DNA of 64,000 nucleotides from Acidihalobacter aeolianus (GCF_001753165.1 NZ_CP017448.1:1754462-1818461); one strand, 5' to 3'; shown: positions 19,227 to 25,992, counted from the stretch's first letter. Program-made: numbers and translations. The notes: a model not told the origin generated them from the letters alone.

Positions 19227-19484
19227 TCAGGCGATGGGATGCGGGCTGATCTCGTCCGCAAAGCACGCCACGGGTGGGCCGGCGTCACCACTCTCGGTGC
19301 TAAAACTGACCAGATAAAGCTCGGTATCCGGCTCCAGTTCCACATGCCCCGTGTTGATCAGCATGCCCATGGTACCGGGTAGCGCGAACACCTGATTCGG
19401 CTCGCACCCCGGCACGGAACCGTCGTTGACGATGGTCGTGGTTGCATAGACGGCATCGCCGTTTTGAAGTTCGCTGAGCTGCAT
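19227..19484 (-). CDS. NifZ-like small protein
   Basis: The protein has 85 residues starting at ATG 19484 after GGAGG. The pattern GDAVYATTTIVNDGSVPG...PGTMGMLINTGHVE...ELYLVSF and GPPVACFADEI resembles the SH3-like NifZ family, whose best-known member helps nitrogenase P-cluster assembly. No nif genes are seen here, so the role is open. It follows the unknown gene at 19529-20239 by 45 bases on the same strand and may be co-transcribed with it. Confidence 0.6.
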   Translation of the reverse strand: MQLSELQNGDAVYATTTIVNDGSVPGCEPNQVFALPGTMGMLINTGHVELEPDTELYLVSFSTESGDAGPPVACFADEISPHPIA

Positions 19485-19528
19485 GATCGTCACCCTCCGA
19501 CTGACTGCTGTCGTCGACAAAGGGCGCC

Positions 19529-20239
19529 TTAGACGGCGCCCCAAGCCTCGCGCTTCACATCGGTTACGGCCTCGAGCAACTCATCCAGGCTCCTTACCGA
19601 ACCCTTCGCCTGATAGCTCTTCATCTCCTGGTAAAGCGTCTTGATCTTGTCTCCCGGGGACTGGCCCTTGAAATCGCTTTTTTCCAGAGCCAGCTCGTCA
19701 ATGGCCTCGTTCCAGCACACGCCTTGAACCAGAGGAATGATGGCCGCCTTGGTATTGCCGATTTCGTAAATCGCCCGATCCTTGGCATTCACCACAAACA
19801 GCATCATGCATAGGTCGCTGGCAAAATCCTTTTCAAATCGATCCAACAACCGCGGCATCATGTCAATTCGATCAAGGCTACCCACCAACAGATGAAGTTT
19901 GTCGTCGGCCAGGAGTATCGCACCGCGCAGAATCTCCTGAGGGGGGTTAGGGTGACCTTTGTCATCCAGCCCTCCGTCGACGATGACCAGATCGCCTCGG
20001 TATGCACTCAACCCAGGAGTTGATGTCTCTTCCAGAAAATTGGAATTGAAGAGCAGATTGTCGTTTTTGTAGTCGTTCAGAACCACGAGCCATCTCCATT
20101 GATCACATGACGTCCAATGGATACGGGCAATCTTTGTGCCGGTCGACAGTCTCCGAGGATTCATACAAAGAAACAAACAGTTAGTAAAATCAGCCCCCGT
20201 AACAGGGGACCCAAGGTTGGTAGCATTTGCCACAAACAC
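19529..20239 (-). CDS. Unknown protein with a ParA-like strand but no P-loop
   Basis: I do not recognise this 236-residue protein. A GDLVIVDGGLDDKG segment resembles the Walker B/switch strand of ParA/MinD ATPases, and LLVGSLDRIDMMPRLLDRF plus LFVVNAKDRAIYEIGNTKAAIIPLV fit an alpha/beta fold. No deviant Walker A motif is present, and the first 25 residues look unlike a natural N terminus. GTG 20239 has AAGGA six bases upstream; ATG 20164 is another possible start. It may be a 5'-truncated or recombined gene. It ends about 45 bases before the NifZ-like gene, and its start is only about 65 bases from the dif site. Confidence 0.5.
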   Translation of the reverse strand: MFVANATNLGSPVTGADFTNCLFLCMNPRRLSTGTKIARIHWTSCDQWRWLVVLNDYKNDNLLFNSNFLEETSTPGLSAYRGDLVIVDGGLDDKGHPNPPQEILRGAILLADDKLHLLVGSLDRIDMMPRLLDRFEKDFASDLCMMLFVVNAKDRAIYEIGNTKAAIIPLVQGVCWNEAIDELALEKSDFKGQSPGDKIKTLYQEMKSYQAKGSVRSLDELLEAVTDVKREAWGAV

Positions 20240-20303
20240 GACAATCCTTCTTGGAAAGGAAGCAGAACACGGGACCAGGCAGGATCAAATACGTCCGGAT
20301 GTT

Positions 20304-20331
20304 ATTTAACATAATATCCATTATGCGAACC
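20304..20331 (-). other. dif: Chromosome dimer resolution site dif (complete)
   Basis: Read on the - strand, the site is XerC arm GGTTCGCATAA, spacer TGGATA, XerD arm TTATGTTAAAT. By comparison with the E. coli dif sequence, 26 of 28 positions agree; the differences are one in the XerC arm and one in the spacer. XerC/XerD act here, activated by FtsK, to resolve chromosome dimers. Coding polarity in the window switches around this place, which supports a terminus location. Confidence 0.92.
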
Positions 20332-20737
20332 TCCACAGAGACCGCTGTGAAGGTGCCTGCCCAAAGCCCCGTGTCTTGTAACACGGGGCTTTAGTCCGAC
20401 GGATCGGAATCCTGACGGTCTTTTGGCTACCTTCGGCATCCTGACTGCACCCTTCCAATCTAGGGCTTTTGGGTGCAATTCCGGCTGCATTGTTTTCGGA
20501 CAGCATTGTCAGTTTGTCTTCGTGGTTGGTCATCGCGGTAGAAATTCGGACAGATTGACCGAGTGTAATTGACAGCTTGTCGCTTTGCCTCAATGTCACC
20601 CTGATGCGGGCTGATTCGGTCGGATTTATGTTGGCTGGGCCTTGCGTGCGGCGACAGGCGCAAGCGCTAGCGCGCCTGCCGCCGCCTCTCGTACGCCCAC
20701 CATCCTTGTATTCCTCAAACGCCATGGGTTGATTCAT
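20321..20737 (-). CDS. Possible 138-residue ORF ending inside dif
   Basis: ATG 20737 (MNQPMAFEEYKDGG) is preceded by AAGGATAA, a fair ribosome site. The frame is open for 138 codons to a TAA inside the XerC arm. The sequence is Arg/Ser/Thr-rich and matches no family I know, and the second half crosses the 12-bp hairpin, so much of it may be non-coding. In a circularised element its stop would overlap the regulator's start as TAATG. This roughly 490-base stretch (20332-20819) otherwise holds only hairpins and short repeats and is a candidate origin region. Confidence 0.25.
   Translation of the reverse strand: MNQPMAFEEYKDGGRTRGGGRRASACACRRTQGPANINPTESARIRVTLRQSDKLSITLGQSVRISTAMTNHEDKLTMLSENNAAGIAPKSPRLEGCSQDAEGSQKTVRIPIRRTKAPCYKTRGFGQAPSQRSLWRFA
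20363..20392. repeat. Perfect 12-bp hairpin next to dif
   Basis: AAAGCCCCGTGT (20363-20374) and ACACGGGGCTTT (20381-20392) are exact reverse complements around a 6-base loop. It lies about 32 bases from the dif site on the element side. It could be the operon terminator or a single-strand hairpin of a phage-like origin. Confidence 0.7.
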
Positions 20738-20785
20738 TTCGCTTATCCTTTCGGTTTTCTGGTTTTAATCGTGCCGATTGATCGC

Positions 20786-20802
20786 GGCGAGATTTTCTCG
20801 CC
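20786..20802. repeat. GGCGAGA/TCTCGCC hairpin in the element
   Basis: A 7-bp stem with a 3-base loop lies 18 bases after the stop of the 132-residue gene on the - strand. No strong T-run follows (CGCGATC), so it may be an attenuator-like or origin hairpin. Confidence 0.5.
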
Positions 20803-20819
20803 GTGAGCGATTGGCGTTT

Positions 20820-21218
20820 TTAGGTCTTGTTTTCCTCCATGCTGGGTGGTGGGTCGAACTCGATGTACGGGAACAGTTCGTCAGGCCCACATTCCGGGCA
20901 TCCGGCTTCCCACACTTCGTACCTGCCCTCGGCCTCGATGTTGATCCACCATCCACCGGTGCAGCCGTAACCGTGCCAGCTGATCGCTTCGATCAGTCCG
21001 CGTTTGCCTACTGGCCAGTAGTCGCTGATCTGTTTGCTGCATCCTTTCTCGTCCAATTCGTCGCAACACAGCAGTTGGCCCCAGTGCGTTTTCTCGATCG
21101 TTTGCTTGAGCGTGAAGCGTTTGCCGACGTAGACCTTGAGTTCCTCGAAGCTCCGGTTGAAGCCTTTCGGGATCAGTTCGCTGGGCGGTGTTAGCGTGTT
21201 GCTGATGGCTTGTTCCAT
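20820..21218 (-). CDS. Unknown 132-residue element protein
   Basis: ATG 21218 follows GAGGA and lies 10 bases after the preceding gene. The acidic protein has cysteines in LLCCDELDEKGC, GYGCTGGWW and EAGCPECGPDELF, possibly a metal site, and Trp/Gly-rich middle strands (ISWHGYGCTGGWWINIE). I know no family match. Position in a compact operon and good start signals support a real gene. Confidence 0.55.
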   Translation of the reverse strand: MEQAISNTLTPPSELIPKGFNRSFEELKVYVGKRFTLKQTIEKTHWGQLLCCDELDEKGCSKQISDYWPVGKRGLIEAISWHGYGCTGGWWINIEAEGRYEVWEAGCPECGPDELFPYIEFDPPPSMEENKT

Positions 21219-21228
21219 GGGGTTGTCC

Positions 21229-21438
21229 TCAGTGCGTGCCTTCGGCCGCGGCTTGGATCACACCTGCGGCCGTTAGGATTTTCAGGTGGTTTGCCCAAGT
21301 GCTTTCGTTGCGGAAGAACTGGTGTGCCTCTTCGAGGCCCATGAGTTGGATCAGCAGATAGCACTTGTAGCTGGCTCGGCCTTGCTGCTGGCTCGGCGCG
21401 TTGTTCAGGATCTGAGTACGGATCTGTGCTTCGTTCAT
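21229..21438 (-). CDS. Unknown 69-residue element protein
   Basis: It starts at ATG 21438 (MNEAQIRTQILN), nine bases after the stop of the 31-residue gene, with GAGGTG upstream. The sequence ASYKCYLLIQLMGLEEAHQFFRNESTWANHLKILTAAGVI looks all-helical and could be a small DNA- or protein-binding module. No family is recognised. It is third in the operon. Confidence 0.55.
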   Translation of the reverse strand: MNEAQIRTQILNNAPSQQQGRASYKCYLLIQLMGLEEAHQFFRNESTWANHLKILTAAGVIQAAAEGTH

Positions 21439-21446
21439 GGCGCACC

Positions 21447-21542
21447 TCACAGTCCGTAGTGGCTATGCAGGAACCAGAGCACGACCGTGGCGCACATCAC
21501 CACGGTATCTCCGCCTGTGTGCACCATCGTGAGCGCGCTCAT
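21447..21542 (-). CDS. 31-residue predicted membrane peptide of the element
   Basis: The start ATG (21542) overlaps the regulator's stop TGA as ATGA, and the stop TGA is at 21447-21449. The peptide is MSALTMVHTGG followed by a hydrophobic stretch (DTVVMCATVVLWFLH) ending HSHYGL, one membrane helix. Very small membrane proteins of this kind are common in filamentous phages. The overlap with the gene before and the 8-base gap to the gene after support translation. Confidence 0.5.
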   Translation of the reverse strand: MSALTMVHTGGDTVVMCATVVLWFLHSHYGL

Positions 21543-22084
21543 GCGGTCACCATCGCTTGCTGGTGCTGGACCCGCTGCACGCCGGCGATGAGCTTGCGCA
21601 GTCCCTCCTCGACCTGCTCGCGTTCTTCGCTCTCCGGGATTTTTAGGTTGTCGCTGTAGATGAGTGCCAGCATCAGTCCGACCAGGTCGAGCTTGCCGAT
21701 GAGTTTCAGGTGATCTGCCACGCGTTCGTCCACGCCGAGTAGCAGGTCTGAGGGTTTGAAGTGATGACTGCCGGTTTTTCCGCGACTGAGCTGTTGCAGG
21801 ATCGTTAGGGAACGGATTTCACCTGGTGAGAAGCTGTCTTGCTCGGGCGACCACAATTTGCCGTCCTTAAATCCCCAGCCTTCCCAGTTTTGCGCGTAGG
21901 GAATGCCGTCTGTGACCGTCCTGAACCATTTCCACGCGGCCGGCGGCATTTTTCCGGTTCCGCTTTCCCAGCGCCTCCAGGTGCGTGCTGAGACGTCGAC
22001 AATTTTGGCGGCCTTTTCGACGGTCAGCCTCCCTACTCCAAACCGCTGCCGTCTAATTTCGTTCGCATTTGGTGATTTATCCAT
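21539..22084 (-). CDS. HTH regulator, DUF3653-like phage protein
   Basis: The protein has 181 residues from ATG 22084 (MDKSPNANEIRRQRFG). The HTH reads LTVEKAAKIVDVSARTWRRWESGTGKMP, followed by the phage-type block WEGWGFKDGKLWSPEQDSFSPGEI seen in DUF3653 proteins of filamentous phages. The C-terminal 90 residues are helical. The start codon is within the degenerate dif-like site. In the integrated state, host DNA also provides an in-frame ATG at 22096 (MVRIMDK). It is the first gene of the element operon and is likely its regulator. Confidence 0.7.
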   Translation of the reverse strand: MDKSPNANEIRRQRFGVGRLTVEKAAKIVDVSARTWRRWESGTGKMPPAAWKWFRTVTDGIPYAQNWEGWGFKDGKLWSPEQDSFSPGEIRSLTILQQLSRGKTGSHHFKPSDLLLGVDERVADHLKLIGKLDLVGLMLALIYSDNLKIPESEEREQVEEGLRKLIAGVQRVQHQQAMVTA

Positions 22085-22094
22085 TATGCGAACC
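22067..22094 (-). other. Degenerate dif-like attachment site
   Basis: On the - strand it reads GGTTCGCATAA TGGATA like dif, but the XerD arm is AATCACCAAAT, with 7 of 11 positions changed. It marks the far end of the integrated element. The changed arm belongs to the element and the XerC arm to the host side. Confidence 0.8.
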
Positions 22095-22220
22095 ATCGGA
22101 TTCGCAGGGGTCAGGGCTTGCCGCCGCTAAGCGGCTGATATTGAAGCCCGCTAATCTACCATCATGGCTAGCGGTGTGTTCAGATTGACTCTCCCCCGCC
22201 GATTCAAGCTAAATTGAAGC

Positions 22221-23006
22221 ATGACTCAGACAATTACCGATCTTGTTGATTTTTCGCTCTACCCGCTCGATGACGAGTCATTTGCCAATGACTGTGCTGA
22301 GCGGCTTACCGCCAACGGGGTGCTCACACTTCCAGGTTTTCTGCGCAGCAGTGTTGTTGGAACTCTGGCGGCGGAAGCTGAGGCGCAGAAGCACGAGGCC
22401 TATTACACCTCGAATACGCATAATGTTTATCTGACAGACCTGCGTCCTGAACTAGGCACCGATCACATCTACAACCGGCAGGTCCAATCGTCAAAGGGCT
22501 GCATTACGACAGATCAAGTGTCTGATCTTTCGGGATTGAAGACCATTTATTTTTCGGACGAATTCCGTCGATGCGTTGCGGGTATCGTTGGTAAGGCAGC
22601 ACTGTACGAGTATGCAGATCCGCTGTCCTCCATCAATGTCCATTACGCCAGCGACGGCCAGGAACTTGGCTGGCACTTCGACAATTCGGAATTCGCAATC
22701 ACCCTGCTTCTACAGTCACCGGAAAGCGGTGGACAGTTTGAATATGTCAGGGATTTGCGGGATGCGGATCATGGCGAGTTGAATTTCGGTGGCGTTGCCA
22801 AGGTACTCGACCATGAAACCGGGGTCGAGCAACTCGATATCACGCCGGGTACGCTGGTCCTGTTCCGCGGTCGCAATTCCATGCATCGGGTGACCCCCGT
22901 CATTGGCGGGAAGACACGTATTCTGGTGGTGCTTGCCTATAATTCCGAGCCCGAGATCGCGCTCTCGGAGCCGGCACGGATGACCTTTTTCGGCCGCCTT
23001 GGCTGA
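22221..23006 (+). CDS. Fe(II)/2-oxoglutarate oxygenase, HalD/BesD-related
   Basis: The 261-residue protein has the facial triad His152-x-Asp154 (LGWHFDNSE) and His222 (NSMHRVTPV), with the 2-oxoglutarate Arg233 (GGKTRILVV). It resembles proteins often named HalD/BesD-family halogenases. True halogenases replace the Asp by Gly or Ala; here Asp is present, so hydroxylation is more likely. The substrate is unknown. ATG 22221 is 126 bases past the element end. No biosynthetic partner genes are adjacent. Confidence 0.75.
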   Translation: MTQTITDLVDFSLYPLDDESFANDCAERLTANGVLTLPGFLRSSVVGTLAAEAEAQKHEAYYTSNTHNVYLTDLRPELGTDHIYNRQVQSSKGCITTDQVSDLSGLKTIYFSDEFRRCVAGIVGKAALYEYADPLSSINVHYASDGQELGWHFDNSEFAITLLLQSPESGGQFEYVRDLRDADHGELNFGGVAKVLDHETGVEQLDITPGTLVLFRGRNSMHRVTPVIGGKTRILVVLAYNSEPEIALSEPARMTFFGRLG

Positions 23007-23050
23007 TCCCTGGGAATGCGCCTCAACGCACGCCGCACCCGTAGGATTGA

Positions 23051-23656
23051 TTAACTGATGACCTTCTCCTTAAAGCGCACGTTCTGCTGCCCTATCAAGG
23101 TCAATTGGACGCCTAAATCACTGAAGGCGGCACGGTAAATCTTGTAGGCGTCTTCGGGGTCCTTCTGTTTGAGTTCGGCAATCTCGCTCAGCAGACGCGG
23201 CAGTTTCTTGTAGACGGTGTCGATGCACATGGCCAGCCAATAATCATTGGTGATCCATTTATCGGTCAGTTCCGCCAATCGCGTGAAGGTCCGCTTCAGC
23301 AACGGGAATCCTGTTTTAGCCTCGCGCATGCACACTAGATGGACATAGTCCTCATAGGCATCGTCGGCATACGCCCGTGCCTTGCTGATCTCCAGCAGAT
23401 AACGCTCGCTGTACCATGACACCAGGGCATCGAAGCGCGCATTGAAGTCGTCCTCGGTATCCAGGTCTACGAAAGGCTGCAGATTGGCGGTGACCACCTC
23501 GTACGTCTGCGTCATCTTGCCCATCATGGTGTTGAACAGTTCGCTGAACTTCCCGGGGCCGATCTCGGCGTTGATGATTCCCGTGATGGTGGCGAACTCC
23601 GTGACAGTGATCCCAATGCTGGCCAGTTCCTTCTCGAGAACGAATTCGATTCCCAT
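23051..23656 (-). CDS. Unknown helical protein
   Basis: I do not recognise this 201-residue protein. It begins MGIEFVLEKELASIGITVTEF and is mostly predicted helical, with aromatic-rich stretches (RFDALVSWYSERYLLEISKARAYADDAYEDYVHLV) and no signal peptide, membrane helix or cysteine cluster. Start ATG 23656 has GAG-rich sequence just upstream. It is convergent with the oxygenase gene and in the same direction as the yegP-like gene 56 bases upstream. Confidence 0.55.
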   Translation of the reverse strand: MGIEFVLEKELASIGITVTEFATITGIINAEIGPGKFSELFNTMMGKMTQTYEVVTANLQPFVDLDTEDDFNARFDALVSWYSERYLLEISKARAYADDAYEDYVHLVCMREAKTGFPLLKRTFTRLAELTDKWITNDYWLAMCIDTVYKKLPRLLSEIAELKQKDPEDAYKIYRAAFSDLGVQLTLIGQQNVRFKEKVIS

Positions 23657-23712
23657 CGCTACGACTCTTTGAGGTTATAAGGATCACGCAAGTCCGCGTG
23701 TCACTGCAGCCA

Positions 23713-24048
23713 TCAGGCGGCCAGATCCACGATTTCGGCGACGCAGGCATTGTCCTTGACCGTGTGCAGCGCATTGTCGAAGTGCATGGTGTTGCTGTAG
23801 AGCACGCTCTTGACGAGGATTTGCCCGGTGCCGTCCTTGATCACGAAGAAGAACTCTCCGGCCGGCACCTTGCCTGCCGCGATCTGTTCGGACACGAGTG
23901 AGCCTACGCGCACATCCTTGATGGCCTGCTCAGCTTCACCCTTGTCGGCATATTCGCTGCTCATCAGGATCAGGTCGCCCTCGCCGTTGACGAAATGGAA
24001 GTAGTACTGTTGCTCGTCGTTTTTCCTGAGCTCGAAGGTGGCTGGCAT
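23713..24048 (-). CDS. YegP-family protein (DUF1508 repeats)
   Basis: The 111-residue protein has two YegP/DUF1508 repeats: FELRKNDEQQYYFHFVNGEGDLILMSSEY and EFFFVIKDGTGQILVKSVLYSN. ATG 24048 (MPATFEL) follows GGGGAGAA; longer readings upstream are not supported. The family is small, cytosolic and without an established function. The gene is divergent from the broken flavodoxin gene. Confidence 0.85.
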   Translation of the reverse strand: MPATFELRKNDEQQYYFHFVNGEGDLILMSSEYADKGEAEQAIKDVRVGSLVSEQIAAGKVPAGEFFFVIKDGTGQILVKSVLYSNTMHFDNALHTVKDNACVAEIVDLAA

Positions 24049-24382
24049 ACGATTCTCCCCGTGTGAGACGGTCCGTGTAATGAATGAGGTATCTAAGCCG
24101 CAGGCGCTTGCTTGCCGGTTCCCAACGCTGCAAACGGCATACCAGCCGCGCAAAGCCCGTATATCGCTTTTCCAGGGCATCCGCGGCGAATCTTTTGTCG
24201 TATCCGCGACATTCGCGAACGCCGGCTTGTGGCAATTCGTACCCTTTGTGCGCGTAGACGCGGGCGCATGCGGCGAGATGCCATGGAGGACATTGATCTG
24301 CCTCGCCGAACCGGCCATCGCTATCCCATGGCAGAAATTCTGCATTCATGGACGCGTTCGTAGGCAATTACGGGTGGCGGAA
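24049..24382. other. Intergenic region between yegP-like and flavodoxin genes
   Basis: This 334-base gap lies between divergent genes. The flavodoxin frame stays open through it, but the translation (rich in Ala, Arg and Pro) matches no family and has no credible start signal. It probably holds the promoters of both genes; I see no clear operator. Confidence 0.4.
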
Positions 24383-24842
24383 GTGGCAAAGATTCAAATC
24401 TTGGTCGGCAGCGTCAACGGCATGGCCCTGCAGTCGGCCATGGCTGTGGCGCATGTACTCAATCGTCAGGGGCATGAAGTACGTGTAAACGAGGAACCCA
24501 GGTACGCTGATTTGCTGCAGGACGGCGAAGAGGTGCTATTGGTTTGCTGTTCGACCACCGGCGACGGCGAACTGCCGCGCAATATCTACCCGCTGTTTCT
24601 GGCACTGGACGACGGTGCCATCGAACTGCATGGCCGTTATTACGGCGTGATCGCGCTCGGTGACAGTGGATAGTGGATATCGCCAATTCGCCCAAGCGGG
24701 CTTCATGCTGGAAAGCGCACTCTATATGGCCGGTGCCAAGCGCCTGGGTGATGTTTGCACACTGGATGCAAGGAAAACTCCCAACCACCCGCTGGCAGCA
24801 GCGCAATGGGCCAATGCGTGGGTGGAAGGCATACCCGCATGA
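24383..24842 (+). pseudogene. Flavodoxin-like gene broken by a 7-bp tandem duplication
   Basis: The frame starting at GTG 24383 (AKIQILVGSVNGMALQSAMAVAHVL) is a flavodoxin of the MioC/YqcA size class, with the FMN loop CCSTTGDGELPRNIYPLF. At 24665-24678 the unit AGTGGAT occurs twice in tandem, giving GDSG followed by a stop at 24671-24673. Removing one copy restores YGVIALGDSGYRQFAQAGFMLESALYMAGAKRLGDVC to the TGA at 24840. That gives exactly 151 codons, a normal length. The change looks recent because the downstream half is undamaged. The last codons overlap the next gene as ATGA. A sequencing or assembly error cannot be excluded. Confidence 0.85.
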
Positions 24843-25210
24843 GCGAATCGCATGACCCCGCTCGCCCTTGCCCGTACCCCCTTGCCTGTATCATGGAGCT
24901 TGATCGATGGAAGATCAGATCGGCGGTTCATCACTTCACGTCATATACCGGTGTGACGCTACCGTTGAAATTGGTCAACCCGCTCGACGACTCGGCGTTG
25001 GATAACCGCAATACCTATTTTCGCGGGTATTTCGACGGCGACGACCGGCTGATCCTGTGCCAGAAGGTGGTTTATGGCGAGGTGGAACTGGAACATCGCT
25101 ATGAATATCACCCCAACGGGCAGCTTCAACGCGCAGGAATCAAGATATTCGACGAAGACAGCGAATCGGTCATGTTGTTCGATGAGGACGGAACCCGGAT
25201 TGACAGTTGA
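24839..25210 (+). CDS. DUF6156-like small protein
   Basis: The 123-residue protein starts at ATG 24839, overlapping the flavodoxin stop. The core HHFTSYTGVTLPLKLVNPLDDSALDNRNTYFRGYF and LILCQKVVYGEVELEHRYEYHPNGQLQRAGI fits the DUF6156 family, which has no known function. Translation may depend on coupling with the broken flavodoxin gene. The alpha/beta antitoxin-like YEYHPNG repeat form suggests a binding rather than catalytic role, but this is a guess. Confidence 0.65.
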   Translation: MSESHDPARPCPYPLACIMELDRWKIRSAVHHFTSYTGVTLPLKLVNPLDDSALDNRNTYFRGYFDGDDRLILCQKVVYGEVELEHRYEYHPNGQLQRAGIKIFDEDSESVMLFDEDGTRIDS

Positions 25211-25333
25211 ACGCGTCCGCGAAAGGCCTGCGAGGCATCGTGATGGGTTGGTAGGCTGGCATCATGCGCCCCACCCTACGTAAAATCTCCATCGCCTCAC
25301 CTGCCCCGCTTTGCCAAGGGCGAACACCTCCAC

Positions 25334-25969
25334 ATGCTCGATTACTACGCTAGGCGCGCCGCCGAGTACGAACGGATCTACGACAAACCGGAGCGTCAGC
25401 GCGATCTGAGGTTGCTGAGGAACGTATTGTCCACGACCTTCGCGGGCGAACACCTGCTGGAAGTCGCCTGCGGCACCGGCTACTGGAGCGCCGTCACGGC
25501 ACAATCGGCGGCCAGTATCCTGGTTACCGACGCCAACAGCGAGGTACTCGATCTCGCTCGCCGTAAGGACTATGCCCCCTGCACCGTCGAGTTCCGGCAA
25601 GACGACGCGTATGCACTTGAGAGCGTTACCGGCGCGTATACGGCGGGATTTCACGGTTTCTGGTGGTCACACATTCCCCAGAGCAGGAAGAAGGCATTTC
25701 TGCAGACCTTTCATGCCAGGCTCGCCCCTGGAGCCAGGGTCGTCATGCTGGACAATGCCTTCGTCACAGGCAGCAACACGCCGATCTCAAGGCGCGACGA
25801 GGAAGGCAACACGTATCAAATCAGGCGACTCGAAGACGGTTCCGAGTACGAAGTCCTGAAGAATTTCCCGACGGACGAAGAACTGCGCAGTGATCTCTTT
25901 CCCCATGCAAGCGGAATCGAGATCACAAGGCACGAGTATTACTGGATGGCGCAGTACCGCCTGGCCTGA
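25334..25969 (+). CDS. Class I SAM-dependent methyltransferase
   Basis: The 211-residue protein has the Rossmann motif I LLEVACGTGYWS (about residues 39-50), the acidic end of strand 2 (ILVTDANSEVL) and the strand 4 block GFHGFWWSHIP, followed by RLAPGARVVMLDNAF. Its substrate is unknown. ATG 25334 is the first start after a 120-base gap. The gene is convergent with mrcA, with 23 bases between the stops. Confidence 0.85.
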   Translation: MLDYYARRAAEYERIYDKPERQRDLRLLRNVLSTTFAGEHLLEVACGTGYWSAVTAQSAASILVTDANSEVLDLARRKDYAPCTVEFRQDDAYALESVTGAYTAGFHGFWWSHIPQSRKKAFLQTFHARLAPGARVVMLDNAFVTGSNTPISRRDEEGNTYQIRRLEDGSEYEVLKNFPTDEELRSDLFPHASGIEITRHEYYWMAQYRLA

Positions 25970-25992
25970 TTCCTGTCGTCCGGATCAACCGC

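Larger units (their letters stand above)
20304..22094 (-). mobile_element. dif-integrated mini-element (IMEX-like, about 1.76 kb)
   Basis: The complete dif at 20304-20331 and a second dif-like site at 22067-22094 are in the same orientation and share an exact 17-base stretch (20315-20331 and 22078-22094) covering the XerC arm and spacer. Their XerD arms differ. This is what results when a circular element with a bona fide XerC arm but a diverged XerD arm (TLC-phage style) integrates at dif by Xer recombination. Between the sites, all plausible genes lie on the - strand in a tightly packed order: an HTH regulator, a 31-residue membrane protein, and 69-, 132- and possibly 138-residue proteins. 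No replication initiator, Zot or coat gene is seen, so it is a satellite, a remnant or a new minimal element. Confidence 0.8.

Noticed and set aside
20190-20321. A 43-codon ORF starting inside dif (MDIMLNNIRTYL...CRVCGKC)
   Set aside because: The good GGAGG belongs to the element and the rest to host DNA, so the start signal is probably a by-product of integration. The Cys pairs are tempting, but no family is recognised.
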